Below are positions 51,120 through 63,715 of a stretch of DNA of 64,000 bases, one piece after another. Position numbers and translations under genes: made by a program. Location of the stretch: contig NW_020825298.1 of the NCBI RefSeq assembly GCF_003286085.1, positions 9,672,001 to 9,736,000 of the forward strand, read 5' to 3'. The notes below the pieces were generated by a model. The model worked only from the letters and a program-made list of their open reading frames with translations. It was not told the origin of the DNA and ran no database searches. The stretch is from Drosophila persimilis. Taxonomy: Eukaryota > Arthropoda > Insecta > Diptera > Drosophilidae. Numbering within the stretch: the stretch's first letter is position 1; each line of letters opens with the position of its first letter.

Positions 51120-51857
51120 CTTTATACCCGCCTCGTCGAACGCCAACAGCAATCGGAAGAGGGCCTTTAGCAATCCCCATATAGGAGGACCCCACGATGC
51201 CGCCGCCTCCGGCCATCGACTAAATCCGCACCTGTATTACTATAACAAATCGTATTCGGGTCGGAGTTCGTTCTGTGTGGACGAGTCGCTGTGGCCCACG
51301 AATGCGGCGCGGGTTACGAGCGACACGAATCTGTACACGATGCCGAATAATGCCAGTGCGAGTGCCGCCGATGAGGACTATGAGGAGGCCATCGATCAGT
51401 TCTCGCCCACGATATACAGTCAGAGGGCGAGCCGATCCATACCGATACCGAATAGTGCCGGCAACAGTCCGCAGCACCATCAGCCGAGGATCGGCTCGTC
51501 GGGCGTCAACTATATGGCGGCGTTCAGTGCCAGTCCCTTGATCTATGCCCATCCCTACTCGCCGTTCTATGCCAGCTCGCCGGACACAACTCTATCCTCA
51601 CCCGTCCATACACCCGGACACCCAGGCCTTCATCCTGCTGCCGCCACTGTTGCCGCCGCCTCTGCCCATCCATCGCGCAGATCCCTCAGCTATGATCCTG
51701 CCTTCCAGCGCTTGCAAGTTCCCCATGCAGAGCGACGATCCCGTTCGCCGCTGGAATGTGCCACGGTTTTTGCCGCTGTGGCTGCAGCTGCCACGGCATC
51801 CGCATCCGTTTCCGGCTCCATCTTGGGGGATACCACAAAATCCACTGGAGTCAACAG
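51120..51857 (+). CDS. bun: bunched in-frame internal (probably cassette) exon
   Basis: A 738-nt (246-codon) open segment with coding character inside otherwise non-coding DNA. The preceding bun exon ends with AG of a split codon, this exon supplies the third base (AGC), and it ends again with AG. It is therefore phase 2 to phase 2, and skipping it would not shift the frame; this phase match is the main reason to assign it to bun. The protein is Ser/Pro/Ala/Tyr-rich and probably disordered, with RKRAFSNPHIGG, a YYYNKSYSGRSSF stretch, DEDYEEAIDQFSP, RRSLSYDP and RRSRSPLE. It has no known fold and could carry phosphorylation sites. The acceptor AG at 51118-51119 is the first AG after a long T-rich tract; a second, in-phase AG lies at 51148-51149. 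The donor CAG|GTCGGT is weak, which fits regulated inclusion. Beyond 51857 the frame stays open for about 145 nt but becomes T-rich and intron-like. Confidence 0.75.
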
Positions 51858-52871
51858 GTCGGTGCTGGTTGACTCTTTTCCACCTCCACTCTCTGGTTGC
51901 GGGTTCTGTTTTCTGTGTCTTCTATGTTTCCGTAACTGTCTTATTCTTTTTCTATATCCTACTATCTGTCTGTGTCTCTCTTTCTGTCTTGGATGTGTCT
52001 AACTGCTTGTCTCTTGGGCTGTTGCACGTTGCTTTGTGTCTTTGTGTCTTTGTGTGTGCCTTGGGGCTGACTTACATGTTGCACGATAACCCTAAAAACT
52101 CCATTGTAAACACACATATGTACACCTAAACAAACCCTTAGAACCCCCCCTTAGAACTTGTCATTGATATCAGAGTTGGTTAAAAGATTCTACAAATAAT
52201 TATGCCTACTAAAAAAAAAATTTTTTTAACGCTATAAATGGTAAAGCATGATTTACGATTTAACATGCGATGGTGAAATGTTGCAGCATGAAATTATTAT
52301 TAAAATACAAAAATTCGATACATTTTTTGTTTGTTTTAATTTAAACAAACTACAAAAACAAAATAAACTTTAAAATTTTTACAAATTAATTTAAAAAAAT
52401 TAATAAAAAGTAATATTAAAACTAACAAATTATTTACAAAATTTAATACCAACTAAAATAATAACACAAAATTAAGTAAATTATTACCATTATTTTTTTT
52501 TTTTAAGTATTATACATGTCTAAAAACATTTATTAAAATTAGTACTTTAAAAAAGAAAATACAAAATTGTAGGAAAATTAAACAGGAACACACAAAAATT
52601 TCACGATTTAAATATTCTCAAAAAATAACTCGCATAATTTCATCAAATGTACATACGCTACAGGCTTCCAGTTCACATTTTCATACTTTTAATTTCCTAA
52701 ATGCTTAAAAACAGACTCATTTGAAAGGCTTTGGGAGTGGAATGTACTAGGGTTACAGTAGAGTCGAATCGAAGCTTAGGGAACAAGAAAGTTGGAAGAT
52801 GTAATGCGATTAGATATCCCTCTATGATGTCCCCAGATTTGTACTGATTGAAACAAATTTGTTTGGTGAAT

Positions 52872-53086
52872 ATATCGAAACTAGACCTGTTTATTCATCC
52901 GCCCTCAAAAACGCGCTGCTCTAGGTATTACATTAATTAATTATACGAAAGCCAGCTGTTTAAAGATCCAAATGCCACGTTTTGGTTCATTCTAGCTATA
53001 ATAATGATCCGATTGCAATGTGTTTCTGCAATCAAGTAGATCTGATCTATCTTAAACAATTTCTGATGCCACAGTCCTTGAGTATT
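52872..53086 (+). repeat. dispersed direct repeat, copy 2
   Basis: Partner of 41841-42092 (see shared blocks there). The copies differ by many substitutions and small indels, so the duplication is old. Confidence 0.65.
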
Positions 53087-53622
53087 ATTATCGTTTAGTA
53101 TAATTTTTAGTCTGACTCAAACTCTCCATTCATCCACATGAATGGCTCTCTGATTTGCGATTTCTGATTCCATTTTATTTCAAGATGATTTAATCGTTCT
53201 GCCTTCAACCTTCAAATCGCGTTGCGTCATTCGTCAGGGTGATTCATGAAGCAATCTCAAAATGCATCCTTTCCGTGGGCCAAAGCCATTTATAACCCGA
53301 CTCGCAAAAGCCCTTAAGGTCTTCTTCTTTTTATTTCCTCTTTTGCTTAATTATAAAAAAATCCAATTTGTTCGAAGGAAGGACGTGGACGTTCCCTCTG
53401 CCCCTCTTATGCGTTGTACCCCTGCTCTCCACGAACTATTTTATTCAATCGACTTTATTCAACGCATTGAAAAGCTTTGTGCGAATTTGACTTTGGATCG
53501 GAATCGGGTTTGGGTTTGGGTTTGGGAATGGGCATGATGTCATTCCTAAACTTGACTTCTCTTGTAATACTCGCCTTCGTGTTTCGTGCATTTATTCGCT
53601 GATGTTCCCATGTTCCCGCCCG

Positions 53623-53643
53623 ATGATGATGATGATGATGATT
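53623..53643. repeat. (GAT)n microsatellite
   Basis: Run of GAT/ATG trinucleotides. Confidence 0.85.
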
Positions 53644-56600
53644 ATGGTACGATGATGCGTTAGCATTTGTTGCCTCATAAGCAATAAAAAAGCAATTTCT
53701 TTAGGTGGCCACAACGCAATTTCTGCCACCAAACTGCGCAAAAAAAAGGGGCAAAAGGGTCTTTGGGGGTAGACCCCAAAAGACTATCCACCCCACAAAA
53801 CGCAGACCCCCACAAAGGCGAGGCTTTGTTAAGAAATGGCGCATTATATTCAGGCCTCAAAGAGACAGATAGAGAGAGAGAGAGACAGTACCATAAGTTT
53901 GGTGAGTCGCAAAATATTTCTATAAATGTCAAAAACTTCTCTAAAGGAATTTATCTTTGGGGTTCTGAGGAAAACGCGAGAAGTTAAATTGTTTTTGGTG
54001 TAAGTGGAGCTCCAAATACATAAAACTATTTTAAAGTCGGGAGAGGGCAAAAGCCTCATTCATTGCTCGTTTCATGTGACTCACATACAATTTTTGAATC
54101 ACTTCAAAAGTTTAAAGATAAATGGAAAAGTGGTACGTACTCGTACAGTAGTGGGATATGATATGAGCATACTTCGTATTCAATTGGAGTTGTTCAGAAT
54201 AATTTCCTGTAGAGGAACATATTCCACTCAAAAGGTTATCATTGGTTGGGTTACTGTTTAGGCAGATAACTCGTAGACAAATTTGGTTGGCTTGCATTTG
54301 TTATCTAATGAGGAGATAGTGTAGAGAATGAATCATTAATGATTGAATGTTCTTCTTTTGGAACTTGATTGATATAAGTGTGAGTTCCCCCTCTAATAGA
54401 TCAGAGCCGCAGAAAGTTAATAAAATACCATAAAAATAAAATCAGTCCAAGTTTTATTTGAAACTAATCGTAAAATAATGAGACTTTTGTTTTCAAAAGA
54501 TCTTTTAAACCCTGGGATACTATTTTACATGGTAGAAATATTCTGTACTAAAGAAAATATTCCCTAAAAACAACATTCAGTATGGGCGTAGCCCATAATT
54601 TTCAATTTCCTGTTGTTTTAAGAGCTTTTCCATAGGGATTACTAGTTGGAACTTTTGAGTCGATGAACACGTGCCTCGATACTTAGATACTCAAGATCGT
54701 TAATGTGAATATTTGTTTCTCCAATCACAAAATTTTATATATTTCGTTTACAAGATTAATGATAAATTCAGTTAAATCAAAGAATTTCTACTCCTTGGTT
54801 AAATTTGTTTTAAAAAGAGCGAGAAAAACAGAGGTTTATTATTTTAAAGAAGGTATAGGAACAATTAGAACATTACGATGCTGTAAAATCTATGCAATCT
54901 ATGTATATATTTTTATTAGTTTCTCTATCTATATATAAAACCCATCATCGATTTTGATGAACATAAGATTTTTATAAGTAAAATATTCGAACTCGAATCT
55001 AAATACTATATTTCTTTGTAGACCTCCGATCTTTATCAATGCTGTTATAAAATTTATACAGCCAAAGAAGGATCATTGAATTAAACTCTCTTTAAACTTC
55101 TGAAACCTCAAGAGATATTATTCTGTCCCCACAAGTATCCCTCTTAACTTTCCTTCCTGTAGCAGAAGTACAGTCCCAAATGCAACCAAAACCGCCAGTT
55201 CTTTTATCGTCATCTCTTTATTATCGTCATCCGCAAAGATGCAATGCAAATGCACTCAAAACAAAAAAGCCCAGCAACAGAAATGCCAAAAATGCACAAG
55301 AAGGAGAAGATGTTTGACTGGCTTTCAGTTCCAAGGCTTATCTAAGGGAGGGGGGAAAAACACACTCACTCAAGTTCAAGGTCAACAATCCGGAGAGGAC
55401 TCTGGACTCTCCCTCCCGGCAGTGCCTTTCCTATAGTCTTTCATTTTTCGAAGGGAGGAATGGGATGGGATGGGATGGCATGGCATGGAGTGGACTCCCG
55501 ACTTCTCCCCAAACCAATTAGAATTTCAATTAGGCATCATCTCCCAAGAACTTTGGCTTTATCTCACTCAAAGAGAGAGAGAGGGAGAGGGAGAGAAATG
55601 TACAACATTTTGTGTGTGTTTGGTTCCTCCCTCTTCGCCTTCGTTCCCCACCCATAAATAAAAGTGAGCTCTCGATTCATTGTCGACGTTTGTGGCGGCT
55701 GCGGCTGTGGCTGCCGCTGCGGATGATGTCAGCATTTATTTTTGGCACAAAATGCTTGCAGCCAACAGACCAAAACACAATGCCCAAAAAACAAAACAAA
55801 ATCCCAAAAAAAATGAGTAAAAAGAGGCAAGCAAAAACCGAACCAAAAAAAGCCGCAAAACATGCCAAAAATAATATTTAAGTAAAGAAAAATAACACCA
55901 AAAAAAAGGAGGAAGAAAGGAAGGCCATGGGCCTTGAGCCGAAGCTTTGGATACACTTTGACGATGGATCGTTGCCGATTTTCAGAATCTACAGGTAGTG
56001 GGGTTTGTGTGGAATACTTCTAGATAAGGATAGAATCGAGATGAGTGTCGAAATATTGTAGAAATGATAGAAATTATTCAAAAAAATATGGTGTAAAAGT
56101 ATGAGAATTTTCCTCAAAAAGAGCTTGTTTTTTGACCGATTTTTCCTATAGATGATATATAATATAGTGTTCAGCTCGTGGCAGTAATATCAAAAGATTT
56201 CAGGCAGATCTTTTTCAAACAGAGACTAATTTCTATAGAAAAAATGTAAAAAAAATCGAGAATATTGCAACAAAAAGAAAAGTTGAAGTACACGTGGCTC
56301 GACAATAAGATACAACTCCAGTTTCTATGCCTATATGATTCCTAATACCCCCCGTGAAAGTGTATCCCAAAGTCTATTCCGAAAACACCACAAAAAAACA
56401 ATTATCTTATGGAAATGGTTTAGGCCGGGGCCATTGTTGAGGCGAGAGGTCTCTTTATGGCCAAGTGTAATGGATGTTGGCTAAGAAGGAGATCTCTCTT
56501 GAGGCGGCAGATTCTTCTTGTTTACTTTTTGGCCGTCTGGCCCGAAGATTTCTCTCTCATTCGCCATTGTGTTTGCTTTGGCCACTTGAGAGAATGCGGT

Positions 56601-56981
56601 GGAGGAGGAGGAGAAGGCATTCTTGTGGCACACTTCATCTTCATCTCTGAGATCATTCTTCGCGGCGTCGCCCACTTTTGCCTGCACCAAAAAAAAAATA
56701 ACCCCTTATTTATTGTACTCTTTCTTCACATACATAAGTATATCTTGTCAAGTCATTTCAAATTATTGCCTACACGATCGATGATTTGTGGGCTTAATGT
56801 TTATTTTTATTTATCTTTTTACACATTTTCACATTTTATTTTTATACACTGCACACATATTGATTGCTGATTGTTGTCTGGGTTTTTGTGTACATATACT
56901 CGTATATTTTGTAACGATTCGGACAAATATTTCCATTTTTAACACAATTCACAGGCCTTTTATTTAAACCTTTGAAATTTG

Positions 56982-57020
56982 TACTAACTAAAGCAATTAT
57001 TCTCTGATTTTCAGGTATGT
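56982..57020 (+). other. recursive (ratchet) splice point 2, zero-length exon
   Basis: TACTAAC at 56982-56988 is a perfect branch-point sequence (A at 56987). TTCTCTGATTTTCAG then ends at 57014, immediately followed by GTATGT from 57015. Branch-to-AG distance is 27 nt, the same as at 46149. It lies 5.16 kb after the donor of the 246-codon exon, in an intron running past the window end. Use is inferred. Confidence 0.7.
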
Positions 57021-58371
57021 CAAACTTATTTTACAATCTCCTTGCGGAACTGAGGGGTAAGCTATGAAAAATCTATACAAATTAATCTAAATTCGGCCCT
57101 ATAAATTATGCCTGTAATGCTAAGCCACTCTTGTTGAAAGAGAGAAAGATATAAGTAAATAGATGGAGAAATTGCACCTTAGACCATTCGTCGAATGACG
57201 CGAATAAAGGACGATTCCCTGCACTAATCTCCAATAAGTGAACGGACACATTCGTTTAGAAATAAACAAAATAGAGACCATGTCCAATGAGCCATTGGAG
57301 GTTACTATTTCCAACGAAATACTAAAATACTATCGTCTGGTCTAACTTCTATCCTTTACTGCTTGTATGCGATTGGTTCGTATCGCGCGTCATGCGGCAG
57401 CGCCCATCGGAGGGGAGTATTTCTGCCAAAAACGCCTTTAAGATGCGCTTAATACTGAAGTTCCATATCTATCCCCAGATATCCATCCCAAAAGGTGTAT
57501 TTTTAACTCTACAAAAAACTCCCATAAAAGTTTCAATTAAAATTATTTATAATCGCCCTGACCAATTATAATCCAATCAAGTGGCAAAACTTTTCGCAAT
57601 GCCCGCCCATAAATAATACAAAAAATAAAGAGAAAAAGTTAAAATCATTTGATATTCAAAAGCGTAACATTGCAAAAATCATCTCTTAAAAATAAAAAAA
57701 TTACAAAAATCATGGCCAAGAAAAAAGTTAAATAAATTTGTGCAAAAGTCATTGAAAATTGGTTTTTGCTGGAATTTTGTAAACTTTTGTTATAGCCTCT
57801 AATTAAATAGATATCAATCAAATTAAAAGACGCCTTAAAAATGTAAATTATTTGCGCCATATTTGCGTTAATGGCTTGGACTTTAGGCCAAAGCCATGGT
57901 CCCTGGCCCTTTCCAGACAGTTCATGAACTATAATAACCATAAATTGAGTCCATAAGGAAGTGGAAGAAGAACCTTAACTGTCGAGGCCCAACAGCACAT
58001 ACTAATCGATGTGATTACATTAGCATTAGGAATAGGAATAGGAATAGACATAGTCATGGACATGGACAGGGCAAAGACAGCGTTGACAGAGAGGAGGAGA
58101 CATTAAGCCATAGAGAAAGACACACAACGAGAGCTGAATGTCGACGCCATAATGTCTGGCACCACCATCGTTCGTCGTTCGTCGCTCGTTCGTTCACTGG
58201 AAATCGTTAATTTTGTACCCTATCCCCCCACCAGGCCACAGGCAAACCTTTAGCTGTAGATACAGTTTGGTTTATTCTATTTTTGCATTGCAATGCGCGG
58301 CAAATTATATTTAAATGGCTGCCACTTAAAGTGTCTATTGTGTGAGCCCCAAAGGGGTGGGGGGGCATGGC

Positions 58372-58677
58372 ATGGAAAATGCACTGACTAACGGACACGT
58401 GTGTGCCCCAATGCCATATTTTATTAAAGTGCAAAACCTCAACAATGGCGAGGGAGGATTCAATAGAAGGTCACCAAACGTCCAAGCATTTTGGCAGAAG
58501 GCTGCCTACGAAATCCATGATAGCCGGGAGTTTAGAGGGCTACTGAAGAGTGGCTTTGCCACGAAGTCAAGGCACGAGCGCAGGAAATGTTTGCTCATTG
58601 TATCATTTCTGTGTTGCTCGTTACACATTTTGCTATTATTTTGTCTTTATTCGAAAATAAAATACACAAAAATATAG
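58372..58677 (+). CDS. candidate small ORF, 101 aa with C-terminal hydrophobic segment
   Basis: ATG at 58372 (G at +4), stop TAG at 58675-58677. The N-terminal three quarters is polar and basic (RSRHER-like region around 65-71 reads TKSRHERRK). Residues 74-92 are hydrophobic (CLLIVSFLCCSLHILLLF), followed by a short basic tail (SKIKYTK), a tail-anchor-like layout. No homology is recognised. It lies inside a bun intron on the same strand and could be a chance frame. Confidence 0.2.
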   Translation: MENALTNGHVCAPMPYFIKVQNLNNGEGGFNRRSPNVQAFWQKAAYEIHDSREFRGLLKSGFATKSRHERRKCLLIVSFLCCSLHILLLFCLYSKIKYTKI

Positions 58678-58950
58678 AGAAATAGTTTTACACGATTTCT
58701 ATAATTTTCTCCTAGCCAGCCCTTCTCCTTCCACGCTCACACGTGAAAGGTTCTTTTTGGTTTACTTCTCTACCTTTGGGTTCCTCCAACTACAAGATCC
58801 TCCCTCTCTATATCGATTCACTTAAATTGCCGTATCTTTTTTGATATATCGTGTGGGGCATGTCAAATTTCACTTTTATTGCGGTTTCTTTGCGGCTTTG
58901 CCGTCTATTGCCTTTGCCGCATCGATTAACGTTGCTGGCTTTTAATTACT

Positions 58951-59346
58951 TTAATTACCGCGCTTTGTGTATCGTATTGTGTTTCCCCTAGAATATTTCT
59001 TGATGGGATATGGCGTGGTTGCATAAACACAGTGTCCGCAATTAAGAGAACTACGAGGCGTGCCTGCATGCATCATCTTGTTAGATTCCGATTGAACTTT
59101 AGAATCAGTTGATAGTTGATAGTGATCCGACGGCCGCAACTTTGTATGCAGCTCGGAACGATCGGATCGTATGAGATTCAAGGTCTTTGGGGTAGAGCCA
59201 GGTGCTCGAGTGGTGGAGGTGTGGGATGAAAACTGCTTTGAACTGTGATTGTAAAACGTCAAAGTAGGTGCTAGATCGGTAGAGGGTGTTTGTGTAGTAG
59301 GAAATCGTTGTGATCTTCTGGGCTTTGTTGGATTTTCAGCTTTGAA
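58951..59346 (-). CDS. candidate nested exon or pseudogene fragment on the minus strand
   Basis: An open segment of 131 codons on the minus strand, Ser/Thr/Pro/Lys-rich (for example KPRRSQRFPTTQTPST and NHSSKQFSSHTSTTRAPG), ending TAA at 58953-58951. AATAAA follows on the same strand at 58880-58875, about 70 nt after the stop. There is no ATG at the upstream end. A similar-looking frame (DRPQRSVESIPTPRK) continues upstream to about 59394 but is offset by one base; an acceptor-like TTCTTATTGATAG lies just before it. This could be the last exon of a nested gene, a frameshifted pseudogene, or chance. Confidence 0.3.
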   Translation of the reverse strand, partial: FKAENPTKPRRSQRFPTTQTPSTDLAPTLTFYNHSSKQFSSHTSTTRAPGSTPKTLNLIRSDRSELHTKLRPSDHYQLSTDSKVQSESNKMMHAGTPRSSLNCGHCVYATTPYPIKKYSRGNTIRYTKRGN

Positions 59347-62013
59347 TCAACGATCTTCCTCGGTGTTGGTATGGATTCCACAGATCTTTGAGGCCTATCA
59401 ATAAGAAAAGCATGCCATCGTTACAGTTATATGTATATATATCGATTATAATTGAGAATTTTTTATGTTATCGTTTCATATCAAAGACACATCGATGGAG
59501 GATTTTATTGGTAATTTTTAATCGATTTTTTGGGTTATTGTTTATCGGTTGTAGCACAAAGCAAAAAAGAATAGCCACCAGATGTTAATTTAAACCCAGA
59601 AAACCATTAATAAATCTTCCCCCAAAAGATATTTCATTTTCTTTTGACCCCTGTTGACCGAAGGAAAAGCTAAAATTTTAATTATTTTTCCCCCTTCCAG
59701 TCCATAGGGAGCTTCCCCGTCAGCCACGTGGCAAATGTTAAACAGAAGCCGAGCAAAAGCAGATTCTGTTTGGCCGTTTAGCGGCGTTTATTTAGCCTGG
59801 CTAATGAGCCGTCAACAGGGGGCTGCTAGGGGTGGGGTACCAAGAAAGGTGAGACAGTGTAAGCCACCTTTTGGGGGAAGGCCCACCCACAAGAATGTGG
59901 CAAAAGAAACCCCAAAATGTGGTCGACAACTACATTTTCTAGAATCTTTAAGTTCATTATGGTTTCGGGTTACACACGACGACGCCCACCCACAGAGAGG
60001 ACGCGCCCCACCGTCCAAGAGGGGGGCAGCTAATAACGTGGCAGACATTCTGGCGACGCAAACGGCAAACAAAAAGACGGCAAAAACTGTCGACAGATAC
60101 AAGTTTTCACTTTGTTTTTTTTTTGCATAATCCAGGGAAATTCTTATGAAACTTCAAGCAATGCAATTTTATGGTTGCGAAATGGCGAAAATTATAGATA
60201 AACTTGGTTTAATTTATGACAATTAAAAAGGCAATGGAGAACGTGAAAAGTGAAGGAAAAATACACTTTCCGATGATGGAAAGTCTTGTCCTTAAAGCAA
60301 TAAATATTGTATTTCTAATAAGTTCGACTAAAAGTTCCGCTAATCATTATCCATTATAGAGGGACCCCAGCAAAGCGGGTCATTGCATGCCCTCCAGGCA
60401 TCCGCAAGCTCCATGACAAGCCCAAAATGCCACCAACAGAAAAGAAAAGTGTTGCCGCCCATTTCGAATAATTGCATAGGCAATTCCCAAGATGCAAGAA
60501 AAAAAACCCAACGCCAGAGGCAATTGAAAACTTCAAAGCAACTGCTGCTGCAACAATGCAACTGCAACACTGCAACTGCAACCGCAAAAAAGAAAAGAAA
60601 AAGCAAAGAAAACATGTGGAAATGTGAAAAACAACGCTGAAATTATGATTAGTTGTAACTTGATTTTAGCCAGCCTGCGGCTGCCCATTCGCTCTGCCAT
60701 TTTGCATTTAATTATGTGCGAAATGTATGATTTTATGGCCAGCGATAAAAAATACTTTGCCCGAAAACCAAACACAACAAAAAAACACGTAAGAACGATG
60801 GAGAGTGGTGTTGAGACAGTAGGATACCCTGTAATCGGTCTAGGAGTGGGAGTAACTAAAGGAAAATGATTAAATTATGAGGGATATAGATATAGAACAC
60901 CACTAGATACGAGTCCCTGCCTTCTGATTGTAGATTAAAGCCATGAGAATAGAGTATGTGGTATCGTAGATTTAATCTGTGTATATTTTGGGCTCTTTTG
61001 TCAATGGATTTGTTTACTACGAGATTATTCACATTGTATGATCTTTTGCTGTCTCTTCCTTTGCCACTGCTGGCCGTTATTCTTGTGCACCTCCCTATTC
61101 CTTTGCTGTACTCGTTGGCTAGCGAGAGTTACTCGCTCAAAGAGGAGGATCACAAGAGCGAGAGGCTCGTCCTACAGGGAAAGGAACAATATACCCTGAT
61201 ACCCTCTATAGTACCGTGTACAGTCATATAACAAAAAAAAATTATAATATCTGAGAACGTGCCGCCTCGATTCAGTACGGTTTGCCTACAGCCCATTCGA
61301 TGCATATATTCTGCTATTGTTGTTCGGAAAATTAGAGCAATGAACTGTGGCCTGGCCGGCCAGCGTTGACTTGTGTCTCGGTACCGGAACTACGAGTTCA
61401 TAGTGCCCATTGCGGCGGGGATGCAAATGCAAATGCAATGCAGAAAAAGCTAAAGGCACACCCCACACAGACATCGGCAGGGGCAACAAAAACAACAGTA
61501 ACCGATTCAACAGCACGAGAAAATGTAAACATTCAAAATTTATACACCAATCGCAGTCCTGCTGACCCACAAAAAGGTCTCGTTCCGTTCCGTTCCGTTA
61601 CGTTACGGCGGAGGTGATTGCACTGCTGTTGCACCCACCTAGTCCTAGTCGTCCACCCTTCATTACAGAAATTGCCTGTTGGGCGACCCAGACACGCGAT
61701 GTGTCTTTGCGGAGGGCATTTTTCCACGAATTGTTGCATTTTCCAGGCCCACACTCACGCCTTTCAAAAATTGAAGCAAAAGTACGGGAATTTGGCAGTT
61801 GATTTTTACTTAGTCATCGATGGGTCAACATTTGCTCGGCCTCGTATTCGTTGGTTAAACATCAAGCTAGTCAAAATATTTGTTCGTTTGCCCAAGAAGC
61901 AATTGGAATGTGACCAAAACAAAAGACAGTGCTAATTGGTTGACTAGAAGACTAGTAGGGGGGATTATTATATAGGGAAGAGAGCTTTAACTACTTCCAT
62001 TAGTTCTGAGGCG

Positions 62014-62306
62014 AAAGCTTTGGAAGCTCACTAATACAAAGACATATTATATGGTTAAAGGAAGAGGGTTCTTCATACTTACATATTTATTTATCCAATG
62101 TCTAGATTAATTCTTCTTCTTAAGACTTCTCACTCTATATAACCGAATAATCACAATGCCATAATGTGACCGCCTTCAAAGTCTATTTCCCTTTGCTTTG
62201 ATGGAGCTTTCACACATACGCAACACACAGATGCACACCAATAAATCGCACCAAGCCAGCTTTACTCGATTCTAAAGCAAAGCTTTGGCAAGCTCACTAA
62301 TACAAT
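62014..62306. repeat. pair of short direct repeats
   Basis: AAAGCTTTGG(C)AAGCTCACTAATACAA occurs at 62014-62038 and 62279-62306, 265 bp apart. Confidence 0.7.
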
Positions 62307-63715
62307 TACATGGAGCTTCTTCAAGCACAAGTAAATTAAGTAGATTCATCTGCCCTGTGGATGTGTGGTGCTCCATTAGCTAATGAGGTTCACTGACATC
62401 AAGCCAATTGCCAAAGAGAAAACTTCTCTTGTTTGCTTACAACCAAACAGAAAACAGAAATAAGCCAAATATAGTATGCAAAATAAATCTTTACAAATTA
62501 ACAGCAAACAAAGAACTGGATTGACTGGACCTGGGGCGCTGTCTTGTTTTTGTTTGATTTAAATTGTATTTATTTATGACTGCTTTGCGCGCTCAACTCT
62601 TTTTCGTTTCTTTTGTCGCCTGGAAGCAATGGACATGGCCAAGAGACCGCCCCCCAAAAGGGGGTTATACTAGGTGTATAAAAAGTCAAGCTACACGTGT
62701 AATTATTTTTGTGACCAAACTTTCACTTTTTTTTTAACAAGTACGTGGGGAATTATACTTGGTTTGTTTTAGGGGGGAATTGAGCCAAGTTTTCTTAGTC
62801 AGGCCAAAAATAAACCGCATTCAGGTAGCCTCTCTGGGAAGTGTGTAAAGCTACTTTAATTGGGCTAAGTCATATCCCAAATTAGACTTCCTTGCTTATC
62901 GCTCAATAGATACGACAGCTGTATTTTATAGATAACGGTGTGGCTGATACTATATAAAAATGTTTATATATGACAGTTGTTTGATTTCGAAAGGTCTTTG
63001 GTAATGGTGTGCGAAGGGGCAGGGGGCCAGGGCCAATCTTTGCCTGTGAGGGGTATCATTGTATTTCCTTATTTAATGCAACTAATGGAAATTATATATT
63101 ATAAATCTGTTCTTTTTTATACTATTATTGATAACCAAACAACCCCAAAAACCTTCCGCTTTCTTGATTGTAGGGTATTTTCGATCTTGTAAATCGCATC
63201 ACTGCTGCCTCTCCTCTGTTTCTGATTTGTTTATTAACAACGTGTCGGATTACTGCCCCCGCCGATCAGCAGAGCGAATCAACGCTTGTTTCAAACTGGT
63301 TTTCAAAGGCTAAATGATTTAAAATTAACCAAAGAATTATGTATTCCGCAGGCAATCATTTTTAAGTGCTTCCCTTAGCAGCAACCATTAAAAAATATTG
63401 TTTCTTAGTTTATTTATCAAGCTTAATGCATAATTAAAAGTACGGGTATATACAATATTAGGTACAAGTAAGCTCTTAAACTACATTTAAATCACAATTC
63501 ACTCTTTAACAAAACAAAAAACAAAACTAAAAACAATCAAAGCACATTTTCATAGGAATATTTGGGTGGCAAAGTAAGAGGGAAATTCTTTTGTTCATCG
63601 CTGATGATGATGCGGGCAGATTGCCAAAAGATGTTGCAATTTGTGTGCCCATCCACCATTTGGGTCAATCTACATTCTGTCGGCTGCTGCTCCTCTGCTC
63701 CTCCTTTGTCTCTGC

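Noticed and set aside
59672..59850. Strong-looking acceptor (CCCCCTTCCAG at about 59700) as start of a bun exon
   Set aside because: Downstream frames are not TSC22-like and no donor with coding support follows.
61366..61617. Plus-strand frame with KLKAHPTQTSAGATK-like peptide
   Set aside because: Only 59 codons from its ATG, the opposite strand is equally open, and no splice or polyadenylation context.
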